DNA of 64,000 bases from Candidatus Eiseniibacteriota bacterium (GTDB taxonomy: Bacteria; Eisenbacteria; RBG-16-71-46). The notes below the pieces were generated by a model. That model had not been told where the DNA came from, did not search any database, and saw nothing but the letters and a program-made list of their open reading frames with translations. Positions within the stretch are counted from its first letter, which is position 1. The number at the start of each line of letters is the position of its first letter. Made by a program: the position numbers and the translations under genes. This document shows positions 26,875 through 34,552 of this stretch, in pieces. The stretch is taken from NCBI GenBank assembly GCA_016710095.1, contig JADJLL010000019.1, forward strand, positions 1 through 64,000. Direction: 5' to 3'.

Positions 26875-27842
26875 TCCGTGTCCTCCCGGACCCAGGCGCG
26901 CGCGGCGCTCTTGCGCTTCATGACTTCGAGCATGTGCTGGTTGAGCTTCTCGGCCGGCGAGAAGCCCCCGTAGACCTTCACGAGGTAGTGCAGCGCGATG
27001 ACCTCGGCGATCACCGTGATGTTCTTGCCGGGCGTGATGGGCACCTGCACGAGCGGAATCTCGACGCCGAGGATCGTCGTCTTCTTCTCGTCGATGCCGA
27101 CGCGCTCGTACTCCTCCTCGTCCGACCACTCGCGGAGGTTCACTTCGACCTCGACGCGCTTCTGGAGACGGATCGAGCGGATCCCGAAGATGGACTGGAT
27201 GTCGATGATGCCCAGCCCGCGGATTTCCATGTGGTGCCGCAGGAGCTGGTTGCCCCGGCCGATGAGCACGTCGCCGTGGCGGCGCGTGATCGTCACCACG
27301 TCGTCGGCCACGAGCCGGTGGCCGCGCTCGACCAGGTCGAGCGCGGTCTCCGACTTGCCGATGGCGCTGCGTCCCGTGAACAGCAGGCCGCAGCCGTACA
27401 CGTCCACGAGTGAGCCGTGCACGCTCACCGTGGGCGCGAACATGTGATCGAGGTAGCTGGTCAGCGAGTGGATGAACGGCGTCGTGCTCTGCGGGGTCCG
27501 CAGCACCGGGACACCACACTCGTTCGCGCGATGCACCAGATAAGGCGGCACCTCGAGGCCCTTGCACACCACGATGAGAGGCATCGTGAAGCGGAACAGG
27601 CGATCGAGGGATTCGCGCACCCCTTCGGGGCTGAGCGTGGCGAGATAGGTCAGTTCGGTCTGCGCGAGGATCTGGATGCGTTCCGGCAGGAAGTTTTCCA
27701 CGAAGCCCATGAGGGCCATGCCGGGACGATTGATGTCGCTGACCGTGATTTCGCGCTTCGAGGCGAGCGACTCGGTCAGCAGATCGAGCTGGAGGTCTTC
27801 GCGCTGGTCCTCGTAGAGCCGGGCGACGCCGAGAGTCTTCAC
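26871..27842 (-). CDS. hprK: HPr kinase/phosphorylase
   Basis: The 323-residue bifunctional enzyme phosphorylates and dephosphorylates the regulatory serine of HPr. The C-terminal catalytic half has a P-loop GRSAIGKSE, the acidic motif LVADDVV, and the family signature MEIRGLGIIDIQSIFG. The P-loop has Ala where most family members have Gly (GxSGxGKS). The N-terminal half is the usual hprK fold. The GTG start at 27840-27842 is one base from the hpf stop. It lies between hpf and the PTS genes, a linkage that tests for sugar-responsive control of HPr. In Gram-negatives such proteins often regulate through interaction with other regulators. Confidence 0.92.
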   Translation of the reverse strand: MKTLGVARLYEDQREDLQLDLLTESLASKREITVSDINRPGMALMGFVENFLPERIQILAQTELTYLATLSPEGVRESLDRLFRFTMPLIVVCKGLEVPPYLVHRANECGVPVLRTPQSTTPFIHSLTSYLDHMFAPTVSVHGSLVDVYGCGLLFTGRSAIGKSETALDLVERGHRLVADDVVTITRRHGDVLIGRGNQLLRHHMEIRGLGIIDIQSIFGIRSIRLQKRVEVEVNLREWSDEEEYERVGIDEKKTTILGVEIPLVQVPITPGKNITVIAEVIALHYLVKVYGGFSPAEKLNQHMLEVMKRKSAARAWVREDTE

Positions 27843-27843
27843 G

Positions 27844-28206
27844 TCAGTCGAGGTCCTCGTCGAGATCGTCGTCGTCGGTGACGGCGCCGTCGACCACGGG
27901 GGCCTTGACGCCACGGTGCTTCCGCTCGGTGCGCTTTTCCTTGTGACGGCGCAGCTGCTCTTCCATGCGGTCGACCGCGAGTTCGATGGCGGCGCCGGCT
28001 TCGGCCGCTTCCTGCTTGGTCACGAGCTCCGTGCCGTTCAGCCGGAGCGTTATTTCCGCGACGTGGTCACCATGTTCCTGGGTGACGATGACGTGCACGC
28101 CGTGAATGTCGGAGGCGTACTTCTCGAGTTTCTCGATGCGCTGCTGGGCGAACTGACGAACGCCCGTGGTGATTTCGCACTGACGGGCCGTGATGCTGAT
28201 CTGCAC
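27844..28206 (-). CDS. hpf: Ribosome hibernation promoting factor (short form)
   Basis: The 120-residue protein has the double-stranded-RNA-binding-like S30AE fold, starting QISITARQCEITTGVRQFAQQRIEKLEKY and ending in an acidic tail (DDDDLDEDLD). It binds idle 70S ribosomes in stationary or starved cells. No long C-terminal dimerisation domain is present, so it is the short type. The start is GTG with GAGGAGGAG upstream. It follows rpoN, the common gene order rpoN-hpf seen in many Gram-negatives. The acidic tail may be variable. Confidence 0.92.
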   Translation of the reverse strand: MQISITARQCEITTGVRQFAQQRIEKLEKYASDIHGVHVIVTQEHGDHVAEITLRLNGTELVTKQEAAEAGAAIELAVDRMEEQLRRHKEKRTERKHRGVKAPVVDGAVTDDDDLDEDLD

Positions 28207-28254
28207 GGTGCTCCTCCTCGCGTACGCGACTTGCGTGAGGGACGATGCTGGTGA

Positions 28255-29691
28255 TCAGGCCACCCGCCGGCGGAAACGAGCCGGCAGGATGTTGAGCTGC
28301 TCGCGATACTTCGCCACCGTCCGGCGGGCGATGTGCAGCCCCTTCTCGTGAAGGAGCTCCGCGATGCGCTGGTCGGACAATGGTTCCTTCTTGTCCTCCT
28401 CGTCGATGAGCGTCTTGATGATGTTCTTGGCGGTCCGCGCCGACACGTCCTCGCCGTCGTCCGTCTCGAGACCACTCGAGAAGAAGAACTTCAGCTCGAA
28501 CACGCCACGCGGGGTCTGCACGTACTTGGCGCTGCACACGCGGCTGACCGTGGACTCGTGCATGTCGATCTGACGCGCGACCGCCGCGAGCGTCAGGGGG
28601 CGCAGGAAAGCGATGCCTTTGTCGAAGAACTCGCGCTGCTCGCGCACGATGCAGTTCATCACCTTGATCATCGTGCGACGGCGCTGCTCGATCGTGGAGA
28701 TGAGCCACTTCGCGGCGTTGAGCTTGCCCTGGATGAACTCCCGGGTCTGCTTCTCCTCGCTGCTCGCGTCCGCGCGCTTCTTCTCCTTGATCACGCTCTC
28801 GTAGGCCGACGAGATGCGGAGACGGGGCACGTTGCGGTCGTTCAGCATGACCACGTACTCCTCGTCCACGCGCTCGACGAGCAGGTCGGGCGTGACGTAC
28901 TTGGGATCGTCGGCGGACACCGAGGTGCCCGGACGCGGGTTGAGCGTCGCGATCTCGTCGGCGGCGGCCTGCACGTCCTCGCCCGAAACCTTGAGCAGTC
29001 GGGCGATTTCCGGGAAGCGCCGGTTCACGAGATGGTCGAAATGGTCGTGGATCAGCTGCCACGGCATCGTGTCGCGGTCACCGCGCGCGTCGAGCTGGAT
29101 CAGCAGGCATTCGCGCAGGTCGCGCGCGCCGACGCCGGCGGGCTCCAGGGCCTGCACCACGAGCAGCACCTTCTCGACGTCCTCCTGCGGCACCTGGAGC
29201 GAGTCGACGATGTCTTCCATCGTGGTGACGAGCCAGCCTCGATCGTCGAGCGAGCAGACGAGGAACTCGGCGATGCGCATCTGCGCTTCCGGCAGGTTCA
29301 GGAAGTGGAGCTGCTCGAGCAGGCTCTCGGCGAGCGTCGTGCGCGTCACCGGGACCTTCTCGAGGAACTCCATGCTCGTCTCGCTCTGCGGCACGAAGGT
29401 GCGATCGAGCGAGCCGTCCGACATGTACTCGTTCCAGTCGATCGAGTCGTCCTCGGCGGGATCGGCGGCTTCCTGGTTCGCCTGTTCCTCGGGCGAATCC
29501 TCGCGAGCCAGGTCTTCCTGGTCCTCGACTTCGTCCACTTCCTCGAGCAGCGGGTTCTGCAGCACCTCCTGCTTCAGGAGCTGCTGCAGCTCGAGCGTCG
29601 GCACCTGCAGCAGCTTGAGCGCCTGCTGGAGGCGCGGCGTCATGATGAGCGACTGCCGCTGCGTCAGGTGGAGCGAGTGTTTCATTTCCAT
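28255..29691 (-). CDS. rpoN: RNA polymerase sigma-54 factor
   Basis: The 478-residue factor has the three expected regions. The N-terminal activator-interacting region is MKHSLHLTQRQSLIMTPRLQQALKLLQ. A long acidic linker follows. The core-binding and helix-turn-helix region then ends in the RpoN box RRTVAKYRE. It directs transcription from -24/-12 promoters and requires NtrC-type activators such as the one at 60538-61932. Two in-frame ATGs (29689-29691 and two codons later) are possible, and neither has an outstanding ribosome site. It lies between lptB and hpf, all tightly spaced. Confidence 0.95.
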   Translation of the reverse strand: MEMKHSLHLTQRQSLIMTPRLQQALKLLQVPTLELQQLLKQEVLQNPLLEEVDEVEDQEDLAREDSPEEQANQEAADPAEDDSIDWNEYMSDGSLDRTFVPQSETSMEFLEKVPVTRTTLAESLLEQLHFLNLPEAQMRIAEFLVCSLDDRGWLVTTMEDIVDSLQVPQEDVEKVLLVVQALEPAGVGARDLRECLLIQLDARGDRDTMPWQLIHDHFDHLVNRRFPEIARLLKVSGEDVQAAADEIATLNPRPGTSVSADDPKYVTPDLLVERVDEEYVVMLNDRNVPRLRISSAYESVIKEKKRADASSEEKQTREFIQGKLNAAKWLISTIEQRRRTMIKVMNCIVREQREFFDKGIAFLRPLTLAAVARQIDMHESTVSRVCSAKYVQTPRGVFELKFFFSSGLETDDGEDVSARTAKNIIKTLIDEEDKKEPLSDQRIAELLHEKGLHIARRTVAKYREQLNILPARFRRRVA

Positions 29692-29703
29692 GGCGATCCG
29701 TCC

Positions 29704-30474
29704 CTAGAGCGTGAAGCCTTCGCCGAGATAGTACTGCCGCGCGAGCGGATTCCCAGCGAGTTCCTCGGCAGTGCCCGACAGCTGGATGCGGCCGTCGAAC
29801 ATGATGTACGAGCGATCGGTGGTGTTGAGCGTGACGCGCACGTTGTGATCGGTGATGAGCACGCCCAGCCCGCGATCGCGGAGCCGGTGGATGATTTCCT
29901 GGATCTCTTCGACCGCGATCGGGTCGATGCCCACGAAGGGCTCGTCGAGAAGCATGAACGAGGGGCGTCGCGCGAGCGCGCGCGTGATCTCGACGCGCCG
30001 GCGCTCGCCGCCGGAAAGCTTGGTCGCCTGCCGGTCCGCGAGGTGCGAGAGATTGAGGTCCTCGAGCAGCTGGTGCAGGCGTTCTTTCCGCTCCGCCGCG
30101 GTGAGCTTCATCGTCTCGAGCACGGCGAGCACGTTCTCGCGCACGGTGAGCCGCCGGAAGATGCTGGGCTCCTGCGCGAGGTAGCCGAGGCCGAGTCGCG
30201 CACGCCGGAACACGGGTTCGCCCGTGATCGACTTGCCGTCGAGCCGGATCTCGCCCTGGTTCGGGTGCAGCAGGCCGACGATCATGTGGAAGGTCGTCGA
30301 CTTGCCCGCGCCGTTCGGGCCGAGCAGGCCCACGACTTCGCCGCGCTTCACCTGCAGCGAGACGCCGCTCACGACGCGCCACTTGCCGTAGTAGCGGACC
30401 AGCCCCTCGGCCACGAGGCCTTCGGTCGCGGTCGCTTCGCGCGTGGTGTCTTCGACGATGGGCAGGACGGTCAT
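29704..30474 (-). CDS. lptB: LPS export ABC transporter ATPase
   Basis: The 256-residue ATPase powers the LptFG transporter that extracts LPS from the inner membrane. Walker A GPNGAGKSTT, signature LSGGERRR, Walker B FMLLDEPFVGIDP and the H-loop His in ITDHNVR are all visible. The first ~15 residues are variable. The ATG overlaps the lptC stop by four bases (ATGA), so the two are coupled. In many genomes lptA sits between lptC and lptB; here it does not. Confidence 0.93.
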   Translation of the reverse strand: MTVLPIVEDTTREATATEGLVAEGLVRYYGKWRVVSGVSLQVKRGEVVGLLGPNGAGKSTTFHMIVGLLHPNQGEIRLDGKSITGEPVFRRARLGLGYLAQEPSIFRRLTVRENVLAVLETMKLTAAERKERLHQLLEDLNLSHLADRQATKLSGGERRRVEITRALARRPSFMLLDEPFVGIDPIAVEEIQEIIHRLRDRGLGVLITDHNVRVTLNTTDRSYIMFDGRIQLSGTAEELAGNPLARQYYLGEGFTL

Positions 30475-31058
30475 GGCTTCCGCCGCGTTTCGAGGATGGC
30501 GCCGTTGCGCGTGCGCACGAGCGCGTCCACCTGGGACTTGAACTCGAAGTGGCGCAGGTCGGTGTCGCTCGAGAAGCCGACGCCTTCGAGCGTGCTTCCT
30601 TCGCGTTCGACGCGCACGAGCTTCGTGCTCGTGATGAGCTGCGCGGTGTTGCTGAAACGCATTTCCTGCGTGGTCATGCGCGTGCCTTCGGACGTGGTCA
30701 GCACGACGTTCCCGCGCGCGGTCATGTCGCGCGTGTCCTGCTGGATCTCGCCTTCGCGCGCCGTCAGCTCGGAGGACCGGGCGCCCTTCTCGTCGAAGAA
30801 GTCCACGCGGATGTCGCGCGCGACGACGAGGCTGCGCGACGTGTAGGTCGCCGCGTACTTGGCGTGGAGCGTCCACTTGGGAGCGCCCTGATCGGTCTCC
30901 GTCAGCACGAAGTCCGTGACCTCCTGGTCCGGCATCTCGGCGGGCGACCCGACCGCGCTCCTCTCCCGCCCGGGCGCGCAGCCCGCCGCCATCGCGGCCA
31001 GCAGGCCGAGAGGCAGGGCGGCGCCCAGAAGACTTCTCAGGGCTGGGTGAAGGGTCAT
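30471..31058 (-). CDS. lptC: LPS export protein LptC, lipoprotein-like
   Basis: The 195-residue protein has an N-terminal hydrophobic segment ending in a lipobox (AAMAAGC), then a LptC/OstA-type beta-jellyroll starting at VTDFVLTETDQGAPKWTLHAKYA and continuing in repeats of beta strands (ARDIRVDFFDEKGARSSELTA; GNVVLTTSEGTRM). It would bind LPS in the periplasm and hand it on to LptA. I chose the ATG at 31056-31058 because the signal sequence begins there. LptA is not encoded next to it. Confidence 0.8.
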   Translation of the reverse strand: MTLHPALRSLLGAALPLGLLAAMAAGCAPGRERSAVGSPAEMPDQEVTDFVLTETDQGAPKWTLHAKYAATYTSRSLVVARDIRVDFFDEKGARSSELTAREGEIQQDTRDMTARGNVVLTTSEGTRMTTQEMRFSNTAQLITSTKLVRVEREGSTLEGVGFSSDTDLRHFEFKSQVDALVRTRNGAILETRRKP

Positions 31059-31386
31059 GGCTGGGGGGATCCGTCGGGTGAACTGCGCCTGTGACTGTGG
31101 CTTCCGTGCCACGTGGGGCACGCTAGCAATCGGGCACGGCGTGTGCAAGCACGGCATGTGCCACGGACATCCTCGGGGCACACTTGGACTTATCGGGCTT
31201 TCGAGGCGTTCTCTTGACCAGTGAATGCCGGGCGCGTCGCCCCGGCGTCACTCCCGTTGGACGCCCCTCCGCCCGAGCCGGTTCGAACGCTCACCGGCGG
31301 GGGCGATCCGGGCCCGGAGCCTCCCCGCGGAAGCGCGCTCGTTTCCCGGTTGGCCAGCCCGGGGACCGCGTGCGAGATTGCCGCGC
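31059..31386. other. Intergenic region between divergent lptC and a hydrolase gene
   Basis: These 328 bp contain the candidate promoter of the lptC-lptB-rpoN chain (31120-31148) and the leader of the plus-strand hydrolase, with no obvious ribosome site before its ATG. No gene is supported. Confidence 0.45.
31120..31148 (-). promoter_or_regulatory. Candidate promoter of the lptC-lptB-rpoN-hpf chain
   Basis: On the minus strand TTGCAC and TAGCGT are 17 bases apart, with an extended TGC before the -10, about 60 bases before the lptC start. A sigma-54-like string, TGGCACA-TGCC-GTGCT, overlaps its upstream edge (31148-31163), so the sigma class is not certain. Confidence 0.4.
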
Positions 31387-32217
31387 ATGCACGCCTTGCG
31401 CTCCACCCTGCTCGCGCTGGCCGCCCTCCTGGTCTCCGCCGCCCCTCTGTCCGCCGCGAGCGCTCCCGCCCCCGGCCCGGTGTCCGCGTACTTCGAGGCT
31501 CGCGGCCTGCGGACCTACTACGAACTCCGCGGCTCCGGCTCGCCGCTGCTCCTCCTGCACGGCGGCGCCGGCAACGGGAAGCAGTTCGAGCACCAGGTCG
31601 GCGCGTTCGAGCGCGAGCACCGGCTGATCGTTCCCGACTGCTGCTGCCAGGGCCGCACGACGTGCCGCGAAGACTCGCTCACCTATCACGCGATGGCCGA
31701 GGACATGATCGCGTTGCTCGACCACCTCGGCGTGAAGCAGGTGGACGTCATGGGCTGGAGCGACGGCGGCGACATCGGGCTCGACCTCGCGATGCACCAC
31801 CCCGACCGCATTCGCCGGCTCGTCACCTTCGGCGCCAACCTCGATCCCACGGGACTGAACGAGCCGGACCAGCGCTGGGCCGCGACCGCGACGCCCGACA
31901 GTCTCGGCCCGGGCATGCGCGCCGGCTGGATCGAGCTCGCGCCGGACTCGACGCGCTACGTCGACGCGATGACGCGAGTGCTCGCGCTGTGGCGCACGCA
32001 GCCGCGCTGGACGACCGCGGACCTCGGGCGCATTCGCGCTCGCGTGCTCGTGTGCGCGGGCGAACACGACCTCATCCGGCGCGACCACACGGAGTCGATC
32101 GCGCGCGCGATTCCCGGCGCGAAGCTCTGGATCGTGCCCGGCGCTTCGCATGGCGCGATGCTCGAGAAGCCGGAGCTGGTGAATCCGCGCGTGCTGCGGT
32201 TCCTCGCCGAGAAGTAG
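31387..32217 (+). CDS. Exported alpha/beta-hydrolase
   Basis: The 276-residue protein starts with a signal peptide (LRSTLLALAALLVSAAPLSAASA), followed by an alpha/beta-hydrolase fold. The elements are LLLLHGGAGNGK (oxyanion region), the nucleophile elbow GWSDGG, the acid in CAGEHD and the His in GASHGA. The substrate is unknown; carboxylesterase or related activity is likely. It sits alone on the plus strand between lptC and kdsD, which in many genomes are neighbours in one operon, so it may interrupt a formerly continuous LPS cluster. Confidence 0.8.
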   Translation: MHALRSTLLALAALLVSAAPLSAASAPAPGPVSAYFEARGLRTYYELRGSGSPLLLLHGGAGNGKQFEHQVGAFEREHRLIVPDCCCQGRTTCREDSLTYHAMAEDMIALLDHLGVKQVDVMGWSDGGDIGLDLAMHHPDRIRRLVTFGANLDPTGLNEPDQRWAATATPDSLGPGMRAGWIELAPDSTRYVDAMTRVLALWRTQPRWTTADLGRIRARVLVCAGEHDLIRRDHTESIARAIPGAKLWIVPGASHGAMLEKPELVNPRVLRFLAEK

Positions 32218-32242
32218 CCGCGCTTCGGCCCGGCGCGGCGCC

Positions 32243-33214
32243 TCAGCGCGCGCGCAGGCAGTCGTGCAGGTGCAGCACGCCGAGCGGGCGGCGGGCCTCG
32301 TCCACCACGACGAGCGCGGTGATCGGCCCCTCGAGGCGCTCTTCCATCAGGCGCACGGCGCTCGCGACGAGCGCTTCGGTGCCGATCGTGCTCGGCTTCG
32401 GCGACAGCAGGTCGGCGGCCTTGAGCCCCCACGGGTCCGAGTGCTTCATGAGCATGCGCTTGAAGTCGCCGTCGGTGACGACACCCGCGAGCACTCCGGA
32501 CGCGTCCACGACCGTCGTGATGCCGAGACGCTTGTTCATGATCTCGAGCATCACCTCGCGCAGCGACGCGCCTTCGGGCACGCGCGGCAGCGCCTCCCCC
32601 GCGTGCATGAGTTCGCCCACACGCCGCGCGGCGGCGTGACCGATCACTCCGCCGGGGTGCAGGAACCGGAAGTCCTCCGCGGCGAATCCGCGCTGCTCCA
32701 TGAGCGCGACCGCGAGGCAGTCGCCCATCACCTGCGTGAGCGTGATGCTGGTGGTCGGCGTGAGGTCGAGCGGACAGGCTTCGGGCGCGGGCCCGAGCAC
32801 GAGCGCGGCGTTCGCGCGGGCGGCGAGCGGCGAGCCCGGCTGAGTCACAATCGCGACGAGCGGAAGATCGAGGCGCTCGAGGTACGGCATGAGCGCGAGC
32901 AGTTCCTCGGTCGCGCCGCTCTTCGAGATGAAGAGCGCGACCTCGCCCTTGGCGAACAGCCCGGCGTCGCCGTGCATCGCGTCGCTCGGGTGCAGGAACA
33001 CCGCGGGTGTGCCGGTGCTCGTGAGCGTCGCGGCGATCTTCTGCCCGATGAGCCCCGACTTGCCGACGCCCGAGACGATCACCTTGCCGCGGCACGCGGC
33101 GAGCAACTGAACCGCGCGCTCGAACTCCGGGCCGATGCGCGCTTCGAGCGCGGCGACGGCGGCGGCTTCGGTGCGCACGACTCCGCGCGCGAGATCGATC
33201 GGACGCGGCGACAT
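32243..33214 (-). CDS. kdsD: Arabinose-5-phosphate isomerase
   Basis: Converts ribulose-5-P to arabinose-5-P, the first step of Kdo synthesis for LPS. The 323-residue protein has an N-terminal SIS domain (VIVSGVGKSGLIGQKIAATLTSTG; ALFISKSGATEELLAL; HPSDAMHGDAG) and two C-terminal CBS domains (from about residue 205 to the end). The ATG overlaps the kdsC stop by one base. It is part of the kdsB-pyrG-kdsA-kdsC-kdsD run and would be the last gene of it. Confidence 0.93.
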   Translation of the reverse strand: MSPRPIDLARGVVRTEAAAVAALEARIGPEFERAVQLLAACRGKVIVSGVGKSGLIGQKIAATLTSTGTPAVFLHPSDAMHGDAGLFAKGEVALFISKSGATEELLALMPYLERLDLPLVAIVTQPGSPLAARANAALVLGPAPEACPLDLTPTTSITLTQVMGDCLAVALMEQRGFAAEDFRFLHPGGVIGHAAARRVGELMHAGEALPRVPEGASLREVMLEIMNKRLGITTVVDASGVLAGVVTDGDFKRMLMKHSDPWGLKAADLLSPKPSTIGTEALVASAVRLMEERLEGPITALVVVDEARRPLGVLHLHDCLRAR

Positions 33215-33738
33215 CAGACGGTTCCGGCTTCGTAGCGGCGGAGCACTTCGTCCCACACGCCGTTGTGACGGAGCACCGCTTCGACGATCTCGCGCACGGC
33301 GCCGAATCCGGCGCGCGCCTTCGTGACCGTCTTCACGTACGGAAGGATGTCCGGGCACGCGTCGGCGACCGCGACCGGCCAGCCGACGCGCTTGAGCATC
33401 GGCACGTCCGGAAGGTCGTCGCCCACCATGACGCAGTCCTCCCAGCGCGCCTGTTCGCGCGCGAGGATCTTCTCGGCGATCGCGACCTTGTCGCGCGCGC
33501 CGAGGTAGTGCTCGAGCTTGAGGTCGTGCATGCGCGCCTCGACCGCGAGCGAGGCGCGGCCCGAGATCGCCACCGGCAGCACGCCGAGCGAGCGCGCCCA
33601 TTCGAGCGCGATGCCGTCCCGCACCCAGAAGCTGCGGTAGTCCCCTTCCTTCGTGAAGCCGATGACGCCGTTGGTCATCGTGCCGTCCACGTCGAGGAAC
33701 AGGATGCGCACGGGATGTTCGAACGGCGCGTCAGCCAC
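33214..33738 (-). CDS. kdsC: Kdo-8-phosphate phosphatase
   Basis: Removes phosphate from Kdo-8-P. The 174-residue HAD-fold enzyme has the first motif FLDVDGTMTNG, motif II serine/threonine in VAISGR, and the motif III/IV lysine and acidic residues in KVAIAEK and VMVGDDLPDVPML. The family is a homotetramer without a cap domain. The start is GTG with an ideal GGAGGTGACCC ribosome site, inside the end of kdsA. The genes overlap by eight bases. Confidence 0.93.
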   Translation of the reverse strand: MADAPFEHPVRILFLDVDGTMTNGVIGFTKEGDYRSFWVRDGIALEWARSLGVLPVAISGRASLAVEARMHDLKLEHYLGARDKVAIAEKILAREQARWEDCVMVGDDLPDVPMLKRVGWPVAVADACPDILPYVKTVTKARAGFGAVREIVEAVLRHNGVWDEVLRRYEAGTV

Positions 33739-34552
33739 GGGTCACCTCCGCCACCGCGTCACGGACGCGGCAGGCTTCGTCGAGGAAAGCGCCGGCCTGG
33801 TCGAGCGGCAACTGCGTCGCCGCGTCGCTCAGCGCGCGCTCGGGATCGGGATGCGTTTCGAAGAACAGTCCGTCGAGCCCGGTCGCCACGGCCGCGCGCA
33901 CGAGCGGCAGCGCGAAGCGCCGGTCGCCGCCGGTCGTCGTGCCGCCCGGCCGCTGGAGGCTGTGCGTCGCGTCGTACAGCACCGGCCAGCCGAGCTCGCG
34001 CATGACGACGAGCCCGCGCATGTCCACGACGAGGTCGCCGTACCCGAACGTCGTACCGCGCTCGGTGAGCAGCACGCGGTCGTTGCCCGCGCCGGTGATC
34101 TTCTCCGCGGCGTTGCGCATGTCGGCGGGCGCGAGGAACTGCCCCTTCTTCACGTTCACCGCGCGCCCCGTGCGCGCCGCGGCGACGAGCAGGCCCGTCT
34201 GGCGGCAGAGGAACGCGGGGATCTGCAGCACGTCGGCGACTTCGGCGGCGGCCGCGACTTCGGCCTCTTCGTGCACGTCCGTCACGACGGGCACGCCAAT
34301 CTCACGCTTCACCTTCGCGAGCACCGCGAGCGCCTCGTCCATGCCGAGCCCGGCGAACGACTTTCCGCTCGACCGGTTCGCCTTGCGATACGACGCCTTG
34401 AACACGAACGGCAGCGCGCGCGCGGCGCACAGGTCGCGCATGCGCTCGGCGATGCTCAAACACATCGCCTCGCTCTCGACCACGCACGGGCCGGACAGGA
34501 TCAGCAGGCGCTCCCCGCCCGCCGTGGCGTCGCCGATCGCGAAGGAACGCAT
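33731..34552 (-). CDS. kdsA: Kdo-8-phosphate synthase
   Basis: Condenses arabinose-5-P with PEP to Kdo-8-P. The 273-residue TIM-barrel enzyme shows LILSGPCVVES, FKASYRKANRSS, GVPVVTDVHEEAE, NVKKGQFLAP and a FETHPDP segment. The ATG overlaps the pyrG stop by one base, so the two are translated together. The Cys in the segment GPCVVES is consistent with a metal-dependent form, though one Cys alone does not decide metal use. Confidence 0.95.
   Translation of the reverse strand: MRSFAIGDATAGGERLLILSGPCVVESEAMCLSIAERMRDLCAARALPFVFKASYRKANRSSGKSFAGLGMDEALAVLAKVKREIGVPVVTDVHEEAEVAAAAEVADVLQIPAFLCRQTGLLVAAARTGRAVNVKKGQFLAPADMRNAAEKITGAGNDRVLLTERGTTFGYGDLVVDMRGLVVMRELGWPVLYDATHSLQRPGGTTTGGDRRFALPLVRAAVATGLDGLFFETHPDPERALSDAATQLPLDQAGAFLDEACRVRDAVAEVTRG

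Noticed and set aside
28333..30846. Long plus-strand frame opposite rpoN and lptB
   Set aside because: Antisense shadow with no recognisable domain; both minus-strand genes are unambiguous.
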